Below, piece by piece: positions 19,601-31,000 of a DNA stretch of 64,000 nucleotides. The stretch is from contig NC_058055.1 in assembly GCF_020085105.1 (NCBI RefSeq), positions 16,377,822 through 16,441,821 of the forward strand, written 5' to 3'. Within the stretch, counting starts at the first letter, position 1. Each line of letters starts with the position of its first letter. The DNA is from Siniperca chuatsi (lineage: Eukaryota > Chordata > Actinopteri > Centrarchiformes > Sinipercidae). Position numbers and translations under genes: made by a program. Under the pieces are notes generated by a model. That model had not been told where the DNA came from, ran no database searches, and worked only from the letters and a program-made list of their open reading frames with translations.

Positions 19601-22600
19601 TCTCTTCTGCCCCCCAAGGGCAGCTTTGCTGAGATATAAAGACGAGAGAGTCTATTGTTTCCTCCCCCCTCCGCTCACGAACGTGAGGTCAGGCCCCATG
19701 ATGCTTTGCAGTGCAGTTCATAGACTTGTGAAGCAGAGGATGCAGATCGTGATGAGACAACAGTAATGGTTGTTACTATGACTACCATGTGTCACCATGA
19801 CTATAACGTAATGTAGCATTAGTACGCACTCTCTTAACAATACAGTGAGTACACCAACATCACATTTACAATATCAGTATCGTGTTCACTAAGCAGTATG
19901 TAAAGATTTTAAGTAAATAAGGTTTTTGCTGTACCAGAGGGGAATCAGAATATATCTGTGGAGATTTGACAGGGTTATTGATCACCACCAATGACTGATT
20001 ACTTAACCAGTGCTGACATTTCACGTTTTCGACGCCCTTTGTCTGACATGTATTCGTTTTTGCAACAGAAATGCTATTACACGCTGTATGTGTCAATAAT
20101 GTATCATGCCAACTTGACTCCTTATGTTATATATAGGGCACTGTAGCTCAAGGAGGCAGTGGGGATTGAATACTTGTATTAAAAGAGAAAAAAAATTGCA
20201 ATAATATCCCACTATTTAGCATCATATTTTAACTAATAATTTGAGTTCACCTATTAAATCCTTACTTATAAACAACATGCATACATGTTAAGTTTGTGTT
20301 TTCTTTCTGCAGGATCAGGACAAGGAATATGTAGGTTTTGCCACATTGCCCAATCAGGTTCATAGAAAGACAGTGAAGAAAGGTTTCACATTTACACTTA
20401 TGGTGGCAGGTGAGTCCTCCCATATGTCTGCTAACTGGGATACTTTCACAGGTTTGATTGAGGCTGTTATCATGACTGAATGTGACATCTTGTTTTATGT
20501 GTGACAAACTACTTTCTTTTTTAGGAAAGGTTTTGTGATTATATGTGTTTAAATAAATTATTCTGAGGAATACAGACATTGCATGTGATATTTTACTCAC
20601 ACTACTTCAAGAATCAGGGTTGTAGAGTCTCTCTCTTTCTCTCTGTAGGGGAGTCTGGCCTCGGTAAATCCACATTAATCAACAGTTTGTTCCTCACGGA
20701 CCTGTACAAAGACAGGAAGGTCCCTAATGCACAAGGTGAGATTAGTTCTATTGTTTATACATGTTGTCAAATGAAGTAGGAAAGTAGCTGGAACCAGGCT
20801 ACGTAGATGTATGGTCTTACATTATTAGCTAATTTTTTCAGTGCAAAATGTGATGCTGCTACTCTGACCTTGAAGTGTGTGTGCTCTTGTACATGTTAGT
20901 ACACGCTGTTAATGTGCTTGTATAGATTTTTTTACTTTGCACTTGTATGTGTCTGCAGAACGGATCAATCAAACAGTTGACATCATCAAACACGCAATTA
21001 GCATTGAGGAGAAAGGAATCAAATTGAGGCTCACCATCATAGACACACCAGGGTTCGGTGATGCCATCAACAACACAGAAAGGTGAGGTCATCAACATGC
21101 GCCTGCAGCGGTGTGCTCTCCTCCTGCGAACTCAAACCAGCTTGACTCAGACATGACATGCTGCTGTTTTGGTGGCACTGGTGCTCAGTTGGACATGGTT
21201 GAACATTAGAGCAGAGACAGGCTCCGTGGCCATGAACCAGACTTCAACTCATGGCATCACAAGCACACTGAATATGCTTTTATTTTGAAATAGCTTACAG
21301 TTCTCCGCCAGGGTCGTTGTTTTGAGATTTTATGTGTTTGCGTCAGCTGGAAGCCAATAGAAGACTACATCGACCAGCAGTTCGAACAGTACTTCAGAGA
21401 TGAGAGTGGGCTGAACAGAAGGAACATCCAGGATAACAGAGTCCACTGCTGCCTCTACTTCATCTCTCCATTTGGCCATGGGTACGCTGACACCATGTCT
21501 TACTTCTGCACATGAAGCTAAACTAGTACAACAGTACTGCAACAGCCTCACCTAAAAGTTGTTCAATATCTGTTAGGAATATTTCTGTATGTGTGTTTCT
21601 GTCCCATCAGGCTTCGACCACTGGATGTTGAGTGTATGAAGGCCTTGCATGAAAAAGTCAACATAGTTCCCGTATTGGCCAAAGCTGACAGCATGACACA
21701 AGCAGAGGTCCTCAGAAAGAAGATGAAGGTATGAAATTATAAACACACACACACACACACACACAGACACCACTGCCCTGAACTGAGACACATGGCTGAA
21801 GCCACAGGTTATTATGCACGTAAAAGAGTACTTCAGCGATTTAGCATTTCACTTCCATAAAGTCTTGTGAGACTCGTAAGAGACAGATTAAACAAGAGGC
21901 TGTACTTGGGCACAACAGTGCTTTGAGCAAACATGCTCATAATGACAATGCTATGCTTATATTAAGCAGATATAATGTTTTAGTGTCATTTAATGTCTTG
22001 GTGTAACATTTAAGCATGCTAATATTTGCTAAATAGCAATAAACACAAAGTACAGCTGAGGCTGAGATATCCTGACTTTTAGTCCCTAACATGGGTCCAA
22101 AAAGACTGGATCCGCATCCCATAATGCAAGTTGATAGTGTCTCAACAACGACAACATTCAATGTGAATTAGTAAAATCTGGAAGCTCCGGAAAAAGGACT
22201 TGCAATCAGCATACAACATAATAACACACTTTTGGTGTTCGCAATAGCAATTTAGTTATTTCAGTGTTACCGTCACCTCTGCCTTTTTATGGATTCTTCA
22301 AGGAGAGTTCAGGTATTGAGGCCCTCCAGTCTCTGTAAATAAGAAGTTTTATTTTTTATTTTTCAATCAAACAGTTTCAATGTGTTCATGTACTCTAGAT
22401 CAGAGAGGAGATCAAGGAGTTTGGGATCAACATCTACCAGTTTCCCGACTGTGATTCAGATGAGGACGAAGACTTTAAGAGACAGGACCAAATACTGAAG
22501 GTTCTTCAGTTCACTCGTTCATTTCTCATGGCTGAAATGTGCCGTCTCATCCACGTTAAGACTGACTGTTTTATTGTTTTTACTTCTCTCTGCAGGACAG

Positions 22601-23662
22601 CATCCCATTTGCAGTAATTGGGAGTAATGTTCAGGTGGAGAGTAACGGTCGCAAGTTCAGGGGTCGTGTCTATCCCTGGGGTGTGGTGGAAGGTATTACA
22701 CACAAACACTCAATTTCTATAGTTTTTAATTAAAACATTTAGTTTTTAGTTAGCTTTTATTGTGGCTTTGGCAATTTTTTACTTGGGTGGTATTTTTATA
22801 TGTAATGCAAATCACATCATATGGATAGTTTTCTCTGTAGATAGTTTTGGTTCACTTTTACTTCATAGACTATCAATGAATTTATTATTATCTGTTTTTA
22901 GCACCCTGATTTTGTATCAATTTTATATAGAGCTGTTGTTCTATTTAATAACAAAGAAAAAGTTGCAAAGTCTGATCCAGTAACACGTTGTCGATGCATG
23001 GTCAGTGGAGGACCCGGCTCACTCTGACTTCCTGCTGCTGAGGAACATGCTGGTGAGGACGCACATGCAGGACCTGAAGGACGTGACGCGGGAGACGCAC
23101 TACGAAAACTACAGAGCCCAGTGCATCCAGAACATGACGCGCATGGTTGTGCAGGAGAGGAAACGCAGGTGGGCGGAGTCAGGATGCACACCTACGCGGC
23201 TTGATTGATTGATTGGTTGACTGAACACACTTAGCTCTTACATTCTTGCTTCTAGTAGGAGAGGCTCCTAAAAATAAAAATAACAATAAATCCATGCAGC
23301 ACTGCACACTGGTGTCAGATATGTTCTGTGATGATTAAGATAGATGGTGTTCTTCTTTGTATGTATGTGCGTGTGAATATGGGTTGTAGTTTGCGTGAGA
23401 AGTATCGAGAGGTGAGCGAGGCAGAATTTCCTCTGCCGCTGGCCGCTGTTGACACCGAGAGGGAAAGACAAATCTTTGAGAAGGACGAAGAGGTACGTTT
23501 CTCTCACTGACACACCCATTCATTCACTCAGTTACAGATGTAATCACCATCTGTAACTGATCATCATTCTTCATTTATTCCCCTCTGCAGCTGAGGAGGA
23601 TGCAGGAGGTGTTGGAGAGGATTCAGGAGCAGATGCAGCACAGCCAGAGAGGTGGCTGCTGA
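16616..23662 (+). CDS. septin4: Septin 4 GTPase
   Basis: Septins are filament-forming GTPases at the cell cortex; septin 4 acts in cytokinesis, sperm and apoptosis. Secure exons are 18732-19103, 20313-20409, 20649-20735, 20959-21082, 21347-21481, 21611-21728, 22399-22500, 22596-22692, 23006-23168, 23390-23492 and 23591-23662 (TGA), all phase-consistent, about 489 residues. Motifs seen: P-loop GESGLGKST, switch DTPGFGD, G4 AKAD, the septin element around [14 protein letters not shown], and a C-terminal coiled coil ([18 protein letters not shown]). The Pro/Arg-rich N-terminal region ending [19 protein letters not shown] matches SEPTIN4 rather than SEPTIN5. ATG at 16616 opens a plausible first exon (16616-16664, donor GTACGT), but it ends in phase 1 while 18732 must be entered in phase 0. 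A further exon, or another first exon, is therefore missing from this model. The donor after 22500 (GTTCTT) is weak. Confidence 0.92.
16665..18731 (+). other. septin4: septin4 first intron (may hide one more exon)
   Basis: About 2 kb between the candidate first exon and the Pro-rich exon. A linking exon of length 3n+2 is required if translation starts at 16616. I tested several AG...GT intervals (around 17260-17310 and 17390) and each gave stops or the wrong phase. No transposon is clear. Confidence 0.4.
19104..20312 (+). other. septin4: septin4 intron
   Basis: 1.2 kb intron after the N-terminal Pro-rich exon. It is AT-rich to about 19,550. A more GC-rich patch at 19,560-19,760 has open frames on both strands but no recognised product. 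Confidence 0.5.
21743..21765. repeat. (CA)n microsatellite
   Basis: Short dinucleotide run immediately inside the septin4 intron that follows exon 21611-21728. Confidence 0.85.
21918..22066 (-). repeat. Dispersed SINE-like fish repeat, copy 1
   Basis: ATGCTCATAATGACAATGCTATGC, broken here as ATGCTCATAATGACAAT plus GCTATGC, with AGCATGCTAATATTTGCTAA and AAACACAAAGTACAGCTGAG, is the reverse-orientation counterpart of the sequence at 46270-46480. It lies in a septin4 intron. The family is one I recognise as dispersed in percomorph genomes; its class is uncertain. Confidence 0.55.
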
Positions 23663-24400
23663 TTCTCCCATAATTCTCAAGAGGGAGGAGACGAACAAGG
23701 AGCGCCCAGGAACACAGAGGAGGCCCTGTTTATGAAGCCCGATGATCAAAAAGAGATGGAACTTGTATAAAAAGGAAATCAGCCATTTTGCATTCAGTTC
23801 CTTTTCTGATTGCTGTTCCCCAGCACAAGTTAAAGTGTGCGAGGCTGGAGTCGTGGTTCTCGAGGATACACGTAAACGTTTCTGTGGGTCTACACACAGA
23901 GGGGTGTTATGGCTAATTGTGGGTTGCCCAGGCTTGGAAAGGAGCATCGAGCAAGCTGATTGGCTGATCCAACTCCTGTCAGAAGGCCGAATTTGAAGCG
24001 ACAAAATAAAATAAAAAAAACATGTGAACTTCACATATTCACAGGCTCAGTGTTGTGTTCAAGAGCACGTCAGCAGGTCACAGGTGGATTGATTCTGTGA
24101 TTTTCAGGTATGAGTCACTCCATCCGAAGACAAAGTTGCTCTGCTGCTGCAATTAATGACTTTTATTCCATTTGTTTTATTATGTGTTTCAGGAGGTCTC
24201 TTTGATTAGTAACCTTGATAATGGTGTAACACTGCCATCTAGGGGTCATTGTAGTGATGTTAACGTTGGGTTTTAAATCTGTAAACTACATTTTTCATGT
24301 TTTATTACTTATGAGTCAAATGTTTCTCTTTTTTTGTATTTTTAAATTTTGCTGTTTCATAAGGACAAGAAAGTAAAAAAAAATCAATAAAAAAGCTTTC
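23663..24400 (+). other. septin4: septin4 3' UTR
   Basis: About 740 bases follow the TGA. Overlapping AATAAA signals lie at about 24005-24016 and a further one near 24384. It meets the mnt 3' end coming from the opposite strand, so the two genes are convergent. Confidence 0.65.
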
Positions 24401-25192
24401 TAACTGCAGTTTATTTCTGCTTATATTTTTACACAAGGCCATTAAACACAGGAGCAAGATGTGTTGTAAATGTAATAAGATTTATTAAGAATCTTTATTA
24501 TTTCATCAGCATAATTCTTCATCATTAATATGTTTTATCCATCATCATCATTGTTATCTTAAACAGTGGACAGTTCGATCTAAAAGGCAGCCCAAAGTGT
24601 ACAGGCGATATATAACTTAAAACTTTCTCCATAGGGAAAACATGTTTTTATATTCATATATAATATCAATGTAGCATGAGGTCCAAGATCCTGCCCACGT
24701 TATACAGTATTGTACATGGTCCCAAAAATAAACAGAAAAACAAAACCTTTAAAACAAAAGAATCTAAACAGCAATCTACATGCAAAACAAAACCAAAAAG
24801 GAACAAGCATTTAAAATTTGAAGATACATCCACTCATATGCCAAAACGTGCATACAATCACAAATTTACAAAACTTTCATACATACGTACAAATATTACA
24901 AAACTCAAATTGAATATTAGACATTATTATGTTATCAGGAAAAGAGCAACAACTTTTTTTTGTTTTTTTACTTTTTCCATTCCAGGTCTCAGTCCAACTC
25001 ACAAATAAAAAAAAAAATAATAAAAAAAACCCAATTAGGACAGTAAATCTTTGTCTCTTCCATCCGCTCAATGTGTACGTGTTTTGCCAGAGTTGTCACA
25101 GTGTTCAGGAAAACTGAGTATAGGCACACACGATAGCACCCAAACAGGCTCATACTATAAATCACCTCTGTGTAAAAAAATAGCCTGCTTGC

Positions 25193-25221
25193 CACACACA
25201 CACACACACACACACACACAC
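25193..25221. repeat. (CA)n microsatellite
   Basis: About 14 CA units within the probable mnt 3' UTR; the transcript carries (UG)n, a possible CELF/TDP-43 type binding tract. Confidence 0.85.
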
Positions 25222-27748
25222 CATCATGCACAGGGCAAAGTGTATAACCAAAAAACAGAGCCATGCTACAGGTACAGTAGGATTAACTATAGTACAGAAT
25301 ATAAAACATATTGAATACAGTCACATACAGACATAACATACAGAAACAGCAGAAGTGGCAAGGAGCAAATCCACGCAACATTGACTACAAACACAGATGG
25401 GAGATGTTATGGCCTGACATGTATAGGCTGGCAAGAAGGCTGTGAAGCCATGAACGTTTTGAGTATGTGCACATAAACACAGACATAAACACACAAAAAG
25501 ACACACACAAAGAAAAGCGGGTGTCACAACACATTTTCCATTTTGAAATTAAAACTCAAACTGATTTTCTTTTAGCAGAGGATTCAGCTTGATGTTCGAC
25601 TGGACAACATCACTGTCAAAAAAAGGTCATGTGTCGCTGCCAAATTATTCTTCACAAAACTGCAATAAAATGCAAACTGATCTTAGGTCTGAACAATACT
25701 TTTCCCATTCTTTTTCATATTTTGCTATATCCAAACTTTAAGACCTGTCAGTGAGAAAACTGTTTCTACCCTAGTTTGACAAAGAAAAATCTTAACTCAA
25801 GCTCCACTTAGTAGCTTTTCTGGAGCTTTCATCCACATCTCACAGTTGGAGTTTGTCACGTGACCAAAGTTCCATACTGTATGCATTGTAATGCAGTATG
25901 AACCTTCAGGATTATTAAGTTAAGATGCTTTTCCCCCCAAGGTCAAGAATGAATTTTTTTACACTGTAATTTTTTCCAGATTTTAAAATCCTGTGCAGGA
26001 ACTTTGTGTTGTGCCCCAAATGTGGTGTGAGAGTAAATTGAGTCTGGGATGAGGCAGCAGAGGGAGCTGTTGCATTAGTCAAGAGGGTGAAAACCTGTAT
26101 TGCCCTACAGAGTGTTAAGGGGACATCACTGCGCACAAGAGGAAAGCCTGTCACTGAATGTTTTGAGAGCAGTTACAGGCGGTTGTACGGGATGACAACA
26201 AAAACACAAATTTCAGGCATTTGCAAAAAGCAGACAACTTTACATGTGGATTCTTGTTCAGCACTGCGACATTACCGCTCTCCAAACAGTCTATTACAGT
26301 CCTCGATTGGTTTGAAAACATGATCGTACCTGATGAAAAGCCGATGTAATACACACACAAACACTGTTGGGAGTTTTGGAATGATTCTTAGCTGCTTTCC
26401 TGAAAACTTATAAAGCCTCTCTGCCTCAAAAATCACCCTCGAGTACGAAGACTTGATAGGAATCGATGTTCCTTAAATGACCAATCTGTTGGTGTACGAG
26501 TAGATTTGATTTCTCACAGTGAAATCTTGTCAGGTGTTGTCCATAACTCTGTACATTGTGTGCAGAAATCAAGAAGAATCAAATCAATCTGACAGCCTTT
26601 CACATTACTGCTATTCTTTCAAAAGCCCTTAGAGGAGAGCTGACATTTAATTCTGACCAAGCTTTAAGGTAATCACATCAAAACCGGAGTGCACCATCTT
26701 TATACATCTAACTGACTGCTTGAATTACTTTTTCAAACTGTTGGGAAAATCCTATTTTCCATCTTTCTGACTGCTTGTTGCTCTACTTTTAAATCTGTGG
26801 TTTGGTGGTTTCCTACAAGGAAATCCCTTGTCTGTGTAATAACCAACAGGCAAAGGTCATGTTGTCTCTAGACATGACTTCTCCACAAGGCCAGTAAAAA
26901 CAAATGCTACTGTATGTTAAGCAAACCAAGCAATCCTTGCACTATTTCTTCCCCTTTAACCCTGCCCCTCATTTCTGGAGTTGCTCAGTATTTTTAGGGA
27001 CACTCCACTGTTGTTAAAAAAGAAAGAAAGCCATAAAAAGTATAGTGGATACACAACCCATTGTTGAATGGGACAGAAGCTGACAGCAGAACAGAAATTA
27101 CATATAAAGACAATGAGGTTGTGTCTTGTTCCTTCTTTTTGTCTTTAACTGCAGGATTGGATCTGGTTTCATTATTGCACTGTTCATTCCTTCTCTTAAA
27201 CCATTTTCAAGATGTTTGGTGCCAAGTGCAGTTGTGAGGAATCTTCATTTGGATAAAGATGCAGAGGTCTTGACAGTCACTTCATGGAGCATGTTTTGTA
27301 CTAAGATAGGAGGCAAAAACTAAGGCGGGAAAAAAGCATATAAATGAGGAACTTTCAACTCGTGGAACTACAGTGTTCCTGACAACAATAAGTGAAGAAC
27401 TGCATCAGTAAGCGACAATGCTTTAGCTCTATTTGGCGGACTATGTAACGTGGTCTACTCTACACTTGACCAAAGCCCTGTGTGTAATTCATTCTGATCA
27501 GTGAGGCCACTGAGCTCCCTCTTCCTGCTCTCAAACACATCAGTGACATTATTTCACCAGAATGTCCCACATGACATCATGATTATATGAATACAAAAAC
27601 GGGCACATACTGTATCACCACAGCAACAGCCTAACAACAAACAACTCTTTCTCACATGCATTTTCCCTCAGTGAGTGAATGAATAGTTAAGGTAAGTCCT
27701 TGATGCCTGAGTGTGAACTGAGCTTATTATGTTAGTGCTTCTGGTTGT

Positions 27749-27781
27749 AAAGGAAGGAAGGAAGGAAGGAAGGAAGGAAGG
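27749..27781. repeat. (AAGG)n microsatellite
   Basis: Eight tandem AAGG/GGAA units, as seen directly in the sequence, within the probable mnt 3' UTR. Confidence 0.85.
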
Positions 27782-28084
27782 TAAAACAGAGTTCCTGTCT
27801 TTGCAGCGCAGACAAATGTCACAGTCTTATTTTCACAAACAATGGCCTGACCCACTGACTCTGCTTTAATGTTATTGTTCACAAACTAACAGAGCTGTGA
27901 TCAAAATATATCTCTGGAGATATTCGTCGCAAGTTGTCCAAAAAACAGCTGATGTTTTTTTGTAAATTTTCTGTCGGATATTCTCTGCTATTGATTATTG
28001 ATAGGAGTGTGCAAACTCAACCAGAAGTTCTGAAACTTTCTCTCCTTCTCCATCCATCAGTCCATCCCATCTTTTGTTACTCTT

Positions 28085-31000
28085 TCAGGCCAGTTTGAGT
28101 GTGCTGACAGGGAAGGTTGGGACTGTAACCATGGTGACAGGATTGAGGACGGCAGCCTGTCCAACCAGCTGTGGGTGGGGGGCCAGCACTGCTGTGGGTT
28201 TCCCTAGCGACGGGCTCCCCTGGCTCATCATGGCTGCACTGTTCACCTGGGCTCCATTAGTGTTAGCTTGAGGATTAGCCTGGACGTGCGGCAGGGTGTG
28301 ATGGGTGAAGGTGTGAGTGATGTGGCCCACCATGGTGGGCTGGGAGACAGACACGCCCTGGGGGTAGAGAGTCGGGAGGTGGGATGGCAGGGGACCTCCC
28401 AGGTGAGCCACCGGATGGACGGTGATGTGTCCGATGGGCTGGGCGGCTATCGGCTGGTGAGTGGCGGTGGCAGCTGGAGCCGCCGCGATTGGCTGAGGGG
28501 TGGGGCCGGGTGATGGGGCAATGTGCGTTAGGTGCTTGTGATTGGCTGGCAGGGCGTGATTGACAGCCTGGATGACTGAAGGGTGAGAGACGGCGGCGTG
28601 AGCGATGACAGTGGGCTGGACCTGCATGGCTGTGGGCTGAATGGGATGAACCGGATGCGAAGGGGGCGGACCAGGGGCCGGAGCAGGGGCGATGGCTTGG
28701 GGGGGATGGGGAGCAGAGGGTGAGGGCGTGGTCAGGACTCCAGAGAGAGGCAGGGTGGTGTGCTGGATTGACAGGTGCGGAGTGAGGAGCTGCTGGGCTT
28801 GTAAGATGGCAGGTGTTGGTTTGGACATGGACGTGGGAGCAGAAATGGGACCGGGGGAATCCTCGTCAATGTCCTGCTCAAAGTTGTCTTCTCCTTCTGC
28901 AGACCAGAGAGGAAACTGTTAATCATCATGATACGAGTCAAGAAACAGTGCCATGTGTGTGTATGTACTGTGTATTTAACAACTACTTACTCCCCCCTGT
29001 GCCTCCCCTACTATAAAAAAAAGCTTAATCTGCTGCTGCACTTCTTGTGATTAGTTCTGTATAAGAGTATCAGGTATGCAGGTGATATATAATGTATGCC
29101 TTTGAGATATTGCGTCTCATCCCTGTACCTGAGGCGGTGGATGTGGAGGCCTGGTCATCCTCTGGCTGGATGGTCTGTCTGAGGACTCTGTCGATCTCGA
29201 TGACATCCATGCACTGGCTGAGCTCGTTCTTCAGCTCGGCCAGCCGCTGCTGCGTAGCGATCTTCTCTCTGGCCAAACGCTCCATCTCATGTTCATACTC
29301 CTTCTCCTTCCGCTTCAGAGTCTTCCAGAAGAGAGAGAGACAGCAGAGCAGATGAGGATCGCTAGTACATGTAAAAACACTGTAAAACACTTCTAACTTC
29401 TAATAGACAATCATGGTATAATTAAGAAAATGTAAATGGTGCATAGTTGACACATGCACTGTACATTCTCAAATAAAAGCCTGTATTCAGCTGAGGCTGC
29501 AGTCTTTGTGAACAAATAAAGGCAAGAAAACAAATGTAGAAAAAAAATATCTATTACAATGGTTGACATTATCATGCAAATTCTGCATGGTATTGATATC
29601 CACAGCATTATTTTCATCAGGACAACAGTTATTCCATACTCTGAGTTTCTCTGAAAAAATACTGTCCTCGCTCACTTCATTGGTTCTGATCAATACTGCT
29701 TTGTTGTTTTTTTCCCCCTGTGTTAAGCTGCTGTTAAAGAAGGTCAAAATTTCCAGCAAGTTTTCAATAAAAGCCTTAGAGGGAAGTAGAGGGATTATTC
29801 CCCCTGGCATACTGGAAATGTGTTAATATGAAACAGATGGAGGAAACATTGGGTTGGCATTAATAGCTAACAGCAGCAACAGCAAATTTACAAGGCAAAC
29901 TGTAGCAGATCATTAAAAAGGGAAACTTCTTAATAACGTATTAAAATATACTTTTAAAAAACAGGGGGTAATAGAAACAAAGACCTTGTTCTGTCTCTCA
30001 CAAATAAAGACCCAGGCCACTATTTGACAATATATCATTTGGACACGCTGTGAAGCTAGAACTAGTTTTAAATATCTACCGTTCAAAGAACTGGCACTGC
30101 AACAGAAAAGGGAATTAGGCCAACTTTCTTTCTCTGTGCAGTCTTGGCCACTCCCACATTTCTCCTAGTTTGCATAATCCCTGAAACACAATGTTCTCCG
30201 TGCTATCCCCATTTCAAACACAAGCAGGAAGGCATGCATGCAAATTCAAGCGTGTTCACATTGCTTTTGTTGGCATCATCTACATCAGCTGCTCCCATTT
30301 CCTGGGTGTCATGCTTGTTTTTTGAGAGAACGAGGTCAGAGTAGGAGTAAATGTCCTGCCGTGTATTATTTCCACCAATCACTCAGGTTCTTCATCATCC
30401 CACCAATTCAGTCCCTGGATTACTGCAGCCTAAACATTAGTCAGATATGACTGTAAGAAAGTATTAATTCCTAGAACAGCACTGTCATGCGCTGAGTAGT
30501 AAACTGCATGTCTTTGTAGATTTACAAATGAAATGAGGAAGAAAAACAAAGCAGGAGACACAAAAAGAAAGAAAACCTAAAGACAGAGCGCAGCTTTCCA
30601 AGCCCCTCCATGGCGTCTCTGTGACCCAGTTTGTGTGTGGGTCAGCTGACGCATGAACACCAAACAGTACGAGAGGCTAAGGACATTAACACAGATTACT
30701 GGGGAGGAATGAGGGAGAGGGGAGAGAATGAAGAGGTGGGAAAGGAAGGGACTAAGGCATTATGCTGGTACATAGAAACCAGTCAACTGCTGGTAAGTTT
30801 CTGCTGTGTGAAGCTGGTTAATTTCATTACATTACTGGAAACTAAACATCCAGTTGACTTGTTGAATAGTCAACATGAATTCTGAAAAAAAAAAAAAAGA
30901 CCTGACAAAAAAAAACACTTTTTTTGCTGTCTACTGGTGCAACCACAAAAGAGAAAATAGGGATGGAAATACAAGAGACAGGACAGAAAATAAGCACATG

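Larger units (their letters stand above)
24410..28084 (-). other. mnt: mnt 3' UTR (probable, long)
   Basis: About 3.7 kb of non-coding sequence lies downstream of the mnt stop. On the - strand AATAAA occurs opposite TTTATT at 24410-24415, 24481-24486 and 24494-24499, a likely polyadenylation cluster. The interval holds a (CA)n run at 25193-25221, an A-rich stretch at 24940-25040, and an (AAGG)n run at 27749-27781. I see no gene on either strand. A long 3' UTR would agree with mammalian MNT, but its length here is inferred. Confidence 0.5.

Noticed and set aside
28268..28922. Open + frames opposite the last mnt exon
   Set aside because: Antisense shadows of the Pro/Ala/His-rich mnt coding sequence.
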